This document shows positions 32,789 to 42,482 of a DNA stretch of 64,000 nucleotides, piece after piece (positions within the stretch are counted from its first letter, which is position 1; the number at the start of each line of letters is the position of its first letter). The notes under the pieces were generated by a model, which saw nothing but the letters and a program-made list of their open reading frames with translations, made no database searches and had not been told where the DNA came from. This stretch comes from Mesostigma viride (Eukaryota > Streptophyta > Mesostigmatophyceae > Mesostigmatales > Mesostigmataceae): NCBI GenBank assembly GCA_009746045.1, contig RPFO01000667.1, forward strand, positions 6,342,254 to 6,406,253, in the 5' to 3' direction. A program made the position numbers and the translations under genes.

Positions 32789-35700
32789 CGACGCTCGCGG
32801 CCCCGCGGCTCCGCGGCTCTAGCAGTGGGATCTGCCTAACTCCCCTTCCCGCCCCTTTGCCTTCGCAGCCCTCGGGCTGTCGGAGAGAGAGCAACGGGTC
32901 GGCAGTGAGCCAGGTTCGCCCCGCCTCGCGCGGCCGCCTCCGAAACCTCCTCAGACTGCACGCATTTCTTATGCGTGCAGACGCAGACTCATTCTACCTG
33001 GCCACCCGAGCCAACCGTCGGCGTCGCCTCGACGCGTTGGCAGGAAGAATCGAAACGGTGATTGAAAGCATAAGTCCCCAACCCGCCCCCCCTACCCCAC
33101 CACCTCCACCCCCACCCCCATCACCACCCTGCTCCATCTCCGCCCCCACCCCCGCCTGCACCCCCTTTTCGGTCAACGCGCGCCCTTGGTCATCGCCACC
33201 TTCAACGCCCGCACGCTCCAGCCCGACGCTGACCGCTGTCACTGCCTGCGCAGTGACGACTGTCAGTGCCATCGAGTCTCCAATCTTATTGGTTTCTGCA
33301 TCGACAATAATATCGCCATCCTGGGAATCCAAGAACACAGGCGCACTGCATCGGCCCGCGGATCAACTGCCCTTGTTGCTGACGACATCGACGGCTGGCG
33401 GTTCTACTACGGAGGCGGCGACGGCACCGGGAACGGGGGCGTCGGTCTCCTCTGCTCCCCGCTCGCCGTACGCCACATGGGCGAACCCCAGCTGGTCAAC
33501 GCTCGGCTCCTCGGGGCCACTTTTCATTCGATGGAGGGCCACTCGACCTACGCCCTGACGGTGGGCGTTGGTTACGCACCCCACTCCGGCCACCCAGAAC
33601 AAGACCGCAAGGACTTCTTTGCAGCGCTGGAGAACCTGGCGAACGGCATCCCTGGTCGCAACTACCTCGCTCTGCTGCTGGACGCCAACCACGCTACCAC
33701 CGGGTACTGGCGGATGTCAGCACGCCCCCAACGGTACGGTACGGTCTCCAATGCCACACTGAACTTTTTGCTGATTTGCTTACGACATGCGATTTGGTCA
33801 CTGCCAACACCCGCTTTCCACATAGTCCAGATGCTTTGGTCACACACACCTCGCCAACTGGCACTGAACGCTGCATTGACTATGTTGTAATGCGCAAGCG
33901 TCATCATCAAGGATCTGTACTAGCTGCTCGCTCGCATGTGATCCCCCTGGTGCGCTCCGATCATCGCATCGTCACCGCCCGCATCCGTCTGCGATTCCCC
34001 TCGCACTTTCGTAAGCACGTGGCACCACCTGATTTGCGCACACTTCAGTTGCTCGAGAAATCTGACGACGCTCTGGAGGACTTCCCTGAAAATTAAACGC
34101 GCCCACAAGCGAGTCGCAGAGGCGTTCGTCGACGCGCTGGACATCCCGGCCAGCCACGCCCAGCTGTTCGCTGCCGGCCCGGCATCGGCCCTTCGGCACC
34201 TCGCTGACAAGCTGCCCGCGGCCGGGGCCCTACTGCCCCCCGCGCCCGCCCCGCTTCACCAGCCTGCACCGGCTCCCCGCCGTCATCCAGGCCCGGCAAG
34301 CCCTGCGCGACAACAGCGACCCCGCCCGCTACGCCCGCCTCAAAGCCGATTACCACTCGGCCATCCGGCAGGCGACCAAGGAGCATGCAGGAGGACCTTC
34401 ATGTCCGTGAGTACTTCGCCCACCTCAAGGACCAGCACGGCAAGTACGCCTGGACCCGCCTGCGTCACGCCCAACGGCCCGCCGGCGGCGCGCAGCCGGC
34501 GCCGCGGACGCTCTCTGGCTCACCGCAGCAGCAGCTCGACCAGTGGTATTCCTCCCAGTCCCGGCTGCTCGGCGCCCCCCGCCGCCTCCGCCGCTTGGCC
34601 CTCTGGCGGCCGCACGCCTGGCAGTAGCGCCTGCGGACGTCCCTGCGCCGCCCACGCCGCCCGCCGCTGAGCAGGACTACACGTACCCAGCCCTGACGGA
34701 ACCCCTGGCCGACCCCAACGAGCTACCGCCGTTCACCGAGCTCGAGCTGAGCACCGCGCCGCCAAGCAACTCCGCTTCTATGCCGCCGTTGGACCTGACC
34801 AGCTCCCAGCCCCGGTGAGTAAGCTGACGGCGCTCACGGGGTTCCTGCTTGACGTCCGCAACCGGATCCTGCAAACCGACGCGCTGCCGATTCCTGAGTG
34901 GCAGCACAGCTACCGTATTATGATGTACAAAAACAAAGGTTCCCCTGACGACCCCGCCAACTACCGAGGAGTCTGCATCCAGAGCGCCGCACTCAAGTTG
35001 TTCATGCGCATGATCCTCAACCGCCTTCGTTCTGCTCTCGACCGTCTCTTAGGGGAAAGTCAAATTGGCTTTCGTCCTGGGCGCATGCAACACCGTCATG
35101 GCCATCTTGGTCGCGCGTCGCCTCTTCGAGGAAATCGCTCTCCTGCAGCCTGGTGAGTTTCCCGCCATCCTGATCTTTGTCGACTTCATCAAGGCTTTTG
35201 ATTCTGTCCTCTGGGACGCTCTATGGGCTGTACATACTTGCTCGCGCTCGCGTCCCCACTCCCCTGATTACTGTCATCCGCACGCTGTATGAGGGGTCGA
35301 CCACTTCGGTGCGCACTCAACACGGCTTTACCCCGCCATGCATGCCCACTGCAGACCGGCGTCTGGCAGGGTTGCGTCCTGTCGCCGTACCTGTTCATTA
35401 TTGTAGTGGGTTATGTTATGCGCCAGGCACGTGCTCGCTTTGCTAGCATTGCAGGCCGTGCCCCCGGTCTAGCGATCACGAACGAGCTTGGAGAAGCCTG
35501 GGGGCCGACTATAACAAGCAGAATTTACTAGCTGACCTCATTTATATGCCGACGACATCACGCTCATCGAGAAGTCGGAGTCTGCCCAACTTTGGCTGGA
35601 CTGCCTGGCGCTCGAGGCTCCGACGGGCGGTTGGTCTAGAAATCAGCCCCCAAACGGAGGCCCTGGCCCTCGGCATGGCAGGGCCCCCACCCACACTCCG

Positions 35701-36942
35701 CCTCTTAGACGACACCGAGGTCCCCTACCCTACTTCAGGCCGCTTCAAGCTGCTCGGCAGTTAGGTTAAATAGTGCCGGAACCTTTTGCCCACTGAGGCA
35801 AATCGGTCCGTCACACTATTTTGCCCGGAATAACCACTTCCGAGCACCCAAGTTAATTCGGCCGAATTGACTTGGGTGCTCGGAAGTGGTTATTCCGGGC
35901 AAAATAGTGTGACGGACCGATTTGCCCCAACGGCAAAAAGGTTCCGGCACTATTTAACCTAACTAAAACCTGGCCTCGTGGAGGGTGGGTTGAATATGCG
36001 ACATCCGCCTAGGCCACTGAGCACGCAAATGTAAATGCGCCGGAGCTGCCCGGATTCGAACCCCTGCCCTCCAAGGTGCACAGGTTTTAGTTAGGTTAAA
36101 TAGTGCCGGAACCTTTTGCCCACTGAGGCAAATCGGTCCGTCACACTATTTTGCCCGGAATAACCACTTCCGAGCACCCAAGTTAATTTGGCCCCGTCAC
36201 ACTATTATTTTGCCCGGAATAACCACTTCCGAGCACCCATGCAAGTTAATTCGGCCGAATTAACTTGGGTGCTCGGAAGTGGTTATTCCGGGCAAAATAG
36301 TGTGACGGACCGATTTGCCTCAGTGGGCAAAAGGTTCCGGCACTATTTAACCTAACTAAAACCTGGCCTCGTGGAGGGTGGGTTGAATATGAGACATCCG
36401 CCTAGGCCACTGAGCACGCAAATGTAAATGCGCCGAAGCTGCCCGGATTCGAACCCCTGCCCTCCAAGGTGCACAGGTTTTAGTTTAAGGTTAAATAGTG
36501 CCGGAACCTTTTGCCCACTGAGGCAAATCGGTCCGACGGTCACACTATTTTGCCCGGAATAACCACTTCCGAGCACCCAAGTTAATTCGGCCGAATTGAC
36601 TTGGGTGCTCGGAAGTGGTTATTCCGGGCAAAATAGTGTGACGGACCGATTTGCCTCAGTGGGCAAAAGGTTCCGGCACTATTTAACCTAACTTCGGCAG
36701 TTGGCTTGGCTTCCCGACTGCGAGGACGACCTGACGACACGGATCGGCATGGCGTGGGCGCACCTCCATGACCACCGCCGCTGGTGGAGCAACCCCGCCC
36801 TACGTACCCCGGATCGTCAAGCGTGACCTCTTCAAGGTCGTCATTCTGACGATCCTGACCTACGGCGCCGAGACCTGGACACTGACGCAGGAGCTGGAGC
36901 AACTCCTCGACGGCAACGTCACCAAGATGCTGCGCAAGGCCC
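32785..36942 (+). pseudogene. LINE-4 ORF2 (endonuclease and reverse transcriptase), heavily frameshifted
   Basis: Starts MTTLAAPRLRGSSSG at 32785 in the 4-bp overlap with ORF1. The endonuclease part is readable at 33186-33690 (TFNARTL, GIQEHR, VGYAPHSGHPEQDRKDFF), and ID/SDHR blocks at 33776-34080. RT blocks lie in three frames between 34815 and 35660 (MMYKNKGSPDDPANYRGV, FVDFIKAFDSV, CRRHHAH in place of YADD because of a 2-bp insertion). More than ten small insertions, many of 4 bp, separate the frames; examples are at 34091, 34384, 35084, 35234, 35341, 35622 and 36804. H2 lies inside. It is non-functional. Confidence 0.8.
35759..36693. mobile_element. Hairpin-spacer-hairpin element H2 (935 bp, three hairpins), 5-bp duplication
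   Basis: Ends AGTTAGGTTAAATAG and complement, flanked by TCGGC (35754-35758 and 36694-36698) within the LINE sequence ctgctcggcagttggc. Three foldback stems (about 35759-35964, 36091-36357, 36487-36693) with arms of ~100 bases alternate with two copies of the ~130-bp spacer that carries the GGATTCGAACCCC motif. It is an expanded version of H1: one extra spacer-plus-hairpin unit. The middle stem has an internal partial duplication. Confidence 0.88.
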
Positions 36943-39331
36943 CCCTAAACCGTCCTCGTGCCGATTTTCGACTGCGAGTTTTTCTCATGCCTCACATTCG
37001 GCATGAGTTTGTGCGCCCTGTAGGGATTTGGCGGGAAGGTTTTGGCGGGAACCAACTAGACCCCCGAAAAGATCTAGATTCACTCTATCCGTAGGACACT
37101 TGTCTGACCGTATTTGACCACCGTATCAGGGTGGAAACTCTGGTCAAAGTCAACAGGGTACCCTGGTGCATGCAGGTTTTGGCGGTAAAAAAAATTGACA
37201 AAAACGTACGAAAACGAAGGATGCGAAAAAAGGGGGGAGCGCGGACGTAGACATGGCGGACGAAATGCAGGCAGATATACGGACATTCAAGGTAAAAAAG
37301 GGCATTTTCATTGCAGTGCCTGTGGAAAAGTTCGGACTAGACTGGGCGATAGAGCAGTATGGGGAAAAACACAGCGAGGTACGTTTGCTGGGCAAGGTAG
37401 TGACAGTGAACAGGTCCTGAGATGGTGCACGTTGCTATTTCCCGGACGACAAGCTCACGTACCCATTCACCCGTGAGCAGATTTTCATATATTCGTGCAG
37501 CTCAGATGAGTACGAAGCTCTAGTGAAAGAATGCGCAGCCAGGAAGGTCCCAACGGCAGGTAGCAGTGACGATGATAGCGAGCACTGAGGGCCAGGATAG
37601 CGATTCTGACGCAGGCGAGGACGACGACGACAAATCCGAGGATATCGAGCTGCCCACACCGGTCAAGCGACGCGAGCCGGGGAAGCGCGCTGTCGGCAAC
37701 CCGAAGAAGAACCCAGCCATCAGCCACGCCCCGAAAAGGCGCCGTCAGACCAAGGCGGCGGCCAGCGAGAGCGATGTCTCGGACGCTTCCGATGACGACT
37801 TTGTTTACCAGAAGGGTGCGGAGGGTCCGGTGCCGAGCGGTGATCGAGGCTGAGCTCGATGATTCGTTTTTTCCTGACGATACGCCTGCCACTGAGGAGC
37901 CAGCCGAGACTGTCTGGAAATTTGGTTTCGGCAAGCCAGGCGTGTTTCCTTTTCCCGATACTCCGGTGCTGTCGCCGATGACGGGTACCGCCTGCTTTCA
38001 AAACCTTTCCCCTGCCCAGCTCAAGTTTGGGCCCCTCGGGCTGTTCTCCCTTTTCTGGTCCCAGCGTGATGTCGTGGCCAAGATTGTCAAGGAGACCAAC
38101 GACTATGCTGAGGTCAAGGGGGCAGGCAAGCCAGGTGGGCGTGAGTGGCACCCGTTAACAATGCATGAGATGGGCAAATTTCTGGGCATCGTCATCACCA
38201 TGGCCCTGGGCAGGTTGACCCTTTGAGGGATGACTACTTTTCCAGCGAGGGGATGGGTGTGGGAAAGCCTGTCTGCTTCCAAGACGTGATGCCGCAGAAG
38301 CGGTTCGAGCAAATTGCACGCTTCCTCCACTGCCAGCCGACTGCCCAGCGCCCTGCCCGCGACACTGACCCGAGGGCGCACATCCTCTGGCAGACCCTGT
38401 GGCTCGAGGAGCACCTCAACGCCGCGTACATCAAGTACGTGAAGCCCGGGGACCGCATCGCGCTGGACAATCAAGCGCTCCATCCCCACGCGCCACAAGA
38501 TGTCCCCCGTGAAGTGCTTCAACCCCACGAAGCCCGAGCCCTTCCACGTCAAGCTGTTCGCTCTGAACGACAAGACGGGCTACCTGCTCAAGGTGGAGAC
38601 CTACTCTACGACAAGGTCAAGGAGGAGGACCACACGTTCAAGGTGGTGACGCGCATGGTGTCCGTGCTCGAGCGCCCCGCCATCGTCGCGATGGACCGGT
38701 TCTACACGAGCAAGCGCGCCATCGACTCAGTCGCTGAGATGGGCCACCGCGTGGTCGGCACCATCTGCGCGAACCGCAAGGGGCTGCCCTTCGATGAGGT
38801 GGCGAAGCTCATGCCCAAGAAGAAGGAGGTGGAGCAGGGTGACTACGCGTGGGCGGCAAGCAACGAGGGGCACCTGCTGTGCAGCTGGCAGGACAAGAAG
38901 CCGGTGTGGACCCTCTCCAAGGGCCGGCTGGGCGCCCTTGCGGAGGTGGCGGTCACCCGGCACGGCGGCCACACCGGGGTGCGGAAGACGGTGACCACAC
39001 CCCACAACATCGTGGAGTATTGGCTCACCTACAAGGCCACGGACCTGTGCGACCAATACTGCGCCGAGTACGACGTGTGCAAGGCCCTTGTGACGAGGGT
39101 GTGGTGGGTGCGCCTGCTGATGGGGCACTTCGCCAACGTGCTCACCAACAGCTATACCTGCTGCACGTGATGATCCACACGGAGTCCAAGACCGCCATGA
39201 CCCACTCGAGTTTCCTGAGCGTGCTGGCCAAGGAGCTCGAGGCAAACGCGTGGCCGGGCGCAACCGTGCCCATCCGTGAGCGGCAGGCCGCGGACATCCC
39301 CCTCAGCCGCACGGTGGTGTTACGGCCCTAA
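36943..39331 (+). mobile_element. piggyBac-like DNA transposon, left end and transposase
   Basis: The left end reads CCCTAAACCGTCCTCG...CCGATTTTCG, similar in start and subterminal motif to the TTAA-flanked element at 62232-63930 (CCCCTAAATGG...CCGATTTTC). The target in other LINE copies is a TTAA at exactly this point (aaggcccTTAAC), as expected for piggyBac. The TTAA itself is missing at the junction here, and I found no right terminal repeat downstream of the transposase, so the right end appears deleted or diverged. Confidence 0.7.
37253..39331 (+). pseudogene. piggyBac-family transposase
   Basis: The probable start MADEMQADIRTFKVKKG is at 37253. An acidic/basic N-terminal region (DSDSDAGEDDDDKSED, PKRRRQTK) follows. 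Then comes the piggyBac transposase core (DDE_Tnp_1_7): FSLFWSQRDVVAKIVKETND, WHPLTMHEMGKFLGIVI, and RFEQIARFLHC (the R...LH block). The first-aspartate region is at RIALDN, then KTGYLLKVETY, VAMDRFYTSKRAID (second catalytic aspartate, normally D.FYTS), and DLCDQYCAEYDVCK...WWVRLL (third-aspartate region). The end is SRTVVLRP at 39331. It is split over several frames, with stops near 37418 and 37586 and shifts near 37820, 38226, 38480-38600 and 39160. It is inactive as read. The enzyme would cut and paste elements at TTAA. Confidence 0.82.
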
Positions 39332-40500
39332 CCCATGTTTGGGCGTAACAATTCCTAAAATAAATTAGTTTGGTCAGTCGAAAGTCATTTTGATATTGTT
39401 TGAGACTTTCGATAGTTATTACGTTAGATTCGGGGACTTGGCCGACTTATTCCATCAGCCGGCCCAGGTACCCGTGGCTTTGCTTTCGGTTTGGTGTGTT
39501 ACTGGTCTGTACCCGGGACTGCCAGGTACCGGGTGCCAGACTGGCGGATACTATGTACATCTACGGCTGATATTAATTGCAGCGCTAGAGGTTCGGCCCC
39601 CGGCCGACCCGCTGGCATGCACGCCGTCTTGGACAAATGTCGTAGGTGACAATGGCTTCCTATCTTTGGTTTGGAATGAATCGACTTGAGTAAAACTCGT
39701 CTGCCGAACCAGGGGTCAAATCTGGGCTGCACTAACGCCCTTCGTGCATTCCATGTATATGCATAATTTATCTAGTTGTGCATTCAGGGCCTAGCTAGTA
39801 ATTCCGCGTACTAGCTAGAATTCAGGGCTACATTCACGTAGTCCGGGCGGATAGCAGATTCCGAGTTTATTCAGGCGTAACCCACGCTAGACCAGGGTCT
39901 TTGAGAGCTGCTGGTGCGGCTCGTAACACTGGCTGGTAATCGGAGGATTCGTCTAGGGCCACCCTAGCTCGTACAGAGCGGGCAGGGCCTCGTGATCTGC
40001 CTGACGAGAATCGGTGATCTGCACCAAGACGGCAAGAAACGATAATATATCGCATCCGCAGCAAATAGGTGGGCACGCAGCCATGGTGGTTGTAGGGCGC
40101 GCAGCAGCCATATTGCTCGCTCTGTCCCTCCTCTCTCTGCACGCGTAGAGCGGTGTTGTGTGCTCCCCGCCCTGTTTTCTTGTCGTTTTCATGTTTGTGC
40201 TGTGAGCGCTGGCTCTGGTTACGCCGGCCTCGCTCGTTGGTTCACGCAGGCCATAACCGTACAGGCTGGCTTGCGAGGGACTCCGCGGGAGTGGCTTACG
40301 TGCTGGGGCCCGGTACACGGGCGGGTTGTCACGTAGGTTACTCCCTTGTGCTGACAGGTTTTCCTGTCTACGTAATGTCGTTGCGTTCTTAGATTATAGG
40401 GCCTGTTGGCAACCGTTGTGAGCAGGTGATGGTCACTCACTAGAGGTACTCAAGGTTCCTTCTTCTCTGCCTATCCCTGCCTGCATGCAATAGACGTGGC
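39332..40500. other. Spacer without recognisable gene
   Basis: Mixed-composition sequence after the transposase. It may include the lost right end of the piggyBac element and the 5' region of Gypsy-1, but I could not match any part of it to sequence downstream of 49240, so no terminal repeat is claimed. Confidence 0.4.
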
Positions 40501-40926
40501 ATGTCTAATAATAATAATATTAGGCATACTGGGGCACTTAGGGGATGGGACAGTGATGGGTCTAGGCAATTATATTACGCATTGGCACATGATGGGGGCA
40601 CAGGCAAGGTAGGGATTTTTTATAGCTGGGTAGACTGCAGGAACAACATAGTAGATAGACATAGGGCTATTTTTAAGGGGTTCGGGACAGCATGGGAAGC
40701 AGATCTGTTTATCCAGGCACACATGACACGTCCCGTAGGATTACATGTAGAAGCCCCACCGCTAGAGATTAGGCCCAGGGCACGTCCTGCATCTAGGGGG
40801 CATAGGTACGCACATACCAGTGCACTGGCTAGGGTAGAGGACACTACAGCTACGCAGCAGGTTACCGTCACCTTTAACCAGCTGACGATTAGCACACACG
40901 CTTGCCAGCCGCCCAGCACCCAGTGA
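40501..40926 (+). CDS. Viroplasmin/RNase H1 hybrid-binding-domain-like protein
   Basis: A 141-codon frame starting MSNNNNIRHTGALRGWDSDG. Residues ~24-75 read YYALAHDGGTGKVGIFYSW, VDCRNNIVDRHRAIFKGFGT and AWEADLFIQ. This is the pattern of the small domain at the N-terminus of eukaryotic RNase H1 and in caulimovirus protein VI (YAV..G...GIY.sW.eC...v.....a.yKkF.t..EA..Fi), which binds RNA/DNA hybrids. No catalytic RNase H domain follows. Codon use (many AGG, TTA, GTA) resembles the first part of the Gypsy-1 gag ~1 kb downstream, with a LINE tail inserted between. It may therefore be an accessory ORF of that fossil element; alternatively a host gene remnant. Confidence 0.55.
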   Translation: MSNNNNIRHTGALRGWDSDGSRQLYYALAHDGGTGKVGIFYSWVDCRNNIVDRHRAIFKGFGTAWEADLFIQAHMTRPVGLHVEAPPLEIRPRARPASRGHRYAHTSALARVEDTTATQQVTVTFNQLTISTHACQPPSTQ

Positions 40927-40987
40927 CGGGGCCATAGTGATTAGAGGGGCTCATCTATAATATTATAGTATTATATATTATAATAGA

Positions 40988-41804
40988 GGCGCTCCGGCAC
41001 CAGCTATTTGCCCCGCAGCCTCTTGTTCCGGCCGGGCGGCCTTGTGGTAGCTGTGGGCAGCCGCTGGATCCCACGGGGACTCACTACCTTGCCTGCATGG
41101 GGGGCCAACAGAATCAGAATTGGTATTTGTATTTGCACACTGTCCTCCTGACGGTGGTGCTCGCCATGATTCGGTCGGTTTTCCCCCACGCGAACATCCG
41201 GTCCGAGGATGCGGATGGCGCTGCCTTCTATTCCCCCAACCACCGGCCTGACATCGTGGTGCTGGACTTTGAGGGGGGTGGCCGGCATCTGCTTATTGAC
41301 GTTTCGGTGGCGCGGCCCTTGGCTCTTAGCCACGTGGCTGGGGCCTCCCTCACGGCAGGTTACACGGCGGACCGGGCGGAGCGGACCAAGCTCCTGGCCT
41401 ACGGCGACGTCGGGCACCATCGTGTGGTGCCCTTTGTCCTGGAGGAGTTTGGGGCCATGGGGCCCCTGACCTCCGCCTTCTTCAAGGAGTGTTGCCGGCT
41501 CCGGGAGGACCGGCTGGACCTGGAGGGCCAGCGGGCCCCATGGTCGGCGCGGACCTGGACGTCATATTGGCGTCAGCGCTTGTCGGTGGCGCTGACTCGG
41601 GCCATGGCGGACATCATGCTCCGCCGTACGCGGGCTGATTTTGCGGTGCAGCAGGGCTATTAGGTTCCTCCCGTTAGGCGTTTCCATTGGTCTTATCGTA
41701 CTTCGTAGTATAGAGCTTTGACATGGCTCTGTATATAGGTTTATAGCTGGGCGTTTGCTTTGGTTTGAGTGATTTCACTCTGCTGTAAGTAATTATATTT
41801 TTAA
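40988..41804 (+). mobile_element. Family D REL-nuclease LINE tail, with target duplication
   Basis: Flanked by tatattataataga (40974-40987) and tatataataataga (41805-41818), a 14-bp near-identical duplication. The 3' end contains ctgctgtaagtaattata and AT-rich simple sequence. It matches the split minus-strand copy at 16062-18606. Truncated at the 5' side, it keeps only the CCHC/nuclease end of the protein. Confidence 0.8.
40992..41663 (+). CDS. Family D LINE polyprotein C-terminus: CCHC and REL endonuclease
   Basis: An open frame of 223 codons runs from the truncation point. It reads LRHQLFAPQPLVPAG, then CGSCGQPLDPTGTHYLAC (C-x2-C-x9-H-x4-C), then RPDIVVLDFEGGGRHLLIDV, the PD-(x15)-D core of the restriction-like nuclease of R2/CRE/Dualen LINEs. 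The conserved tail VPFVLEEFGAMGPLTSAFFK ... WSARTWTSYWRQRLSVAL follows, and it ends ADFAVQQGY. The whole retained part is open, unlike the D2 copy. This domain nicks target DNA to prime reverse transcription. The RT part is absent. Confidence 0.78.
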   Translation, partial: LRHQLFAPQPLVPAGRPCGSCGQPLDPTGTHYLACMGGQQNQNWYLYLHTVLLTVVLAMIRSVFPHANIRSEDADGAAFYSPNHRPDIVVLDFEGGGRHLLIDVSVARPLALSHVAGASLTAGYTADRAERTKLLAYGDVGHHRVVPFVLEEFGAMGPLTSAFFKECCRLREDRLDLEGQRAPWSARTWTSYWRQRLSVALTRAMADIMLRRTRADFAVQQGY

Positions 41805-41884
41805 TATATAATAATAGACAGTAGATGTTGTCTTGACCTTTGTTTTTTGCTTCCTTCTCTTCTTGTGGTTGTGGTACGGGAACC

Positions 41885-42482
41885 ATGGCGCCTAAAACAA
41901 GGGGTAAAGGTAAACCTAAAGGGTCAGAGGATAGGGAGACGGGTATAGATAGTCCGGCCGTACAGGCACATGAGGAGATATCACAGCGGAGCCCAGCCTC
42001 CCAGCAGGGCAGCTCTGCAGGTCACCCAGGTGTGCTGGCTAGTCCCGCCCGTGAGTCGTACAGACCACAGGCCGGAATGTTCATAGATAGCGACCAGCAG
42101 CAGCATATGCAGGGAGAATTTTTCAGTAGGTCGGAACGGGTGGAGACCGGCCCGAGGCGGGAGTCTCCAAGGTCAGATCCAATGAGTGCATCCATCCCAC
42201 CGGCACAGCCCCCGCAGCAATTGCAGCCGCAGCATGAGCAACCGCCACAGTTGCAACCGCCGCCGCGGCCACAGTGGCAACCGCAGCCGAATGGTCAGCT
42301 CAGCCAGAACGCGGCCTTTTACCATGCGCAACGGGCCCAACGATTAGAGCACCCATGGTCAGTAAACGGACGCGGTCGCGGTAGCCCATCCCGGCCGGAA
42401 CCCGCGCGTCGTGTATCGTTCAGCAGCGAGCCACAATCCATGGGCACCTCACCGTGGTCGACGGAAGAGGGGGAGGTCAAAC
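41885..42482 (+). pseudogene. Gypsy-1 gag, first part
   Basis: Begins MAPKTRGKGKPKGSEDRE and is glutamine/proline-rich (PPQLQPPPRPQWQPQPNGQL). It is disordered in character, as gag N-termini in algal gypsy elements often are. The nested LTR element follows at once. Confidence 0.65.

Larger units (their letters stand above)
31125..36942 (+). mobile_element. APE LINE copy 4 (LINE-4), full 5' end, 3' end lost
   Basis: Starts tgcaatatacgagaatg, as does LINE-3. It includes the 5' untranslated region, ORF1, ORF2 and hairpin element H2 (35759-36693). It stops within ORF2 at aaggccc (36942), where piggyBac-like sequence begins; the expected next bases in other copies are ttaacatcccc. The 3' end of the LINE was not found beyond the piggyBac, so a deletion followed. 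It carries many 2-5-bp insertions relative to LINE-2 and LINE-3. Confidence 0.85.

Noticed and set aside
39332-40500. Long terminal repeat of Gypsy-1 at its 5' side
   Set aside because: No segment here could be matched to sequence after 49240, so no terminal repeat pair is supported.
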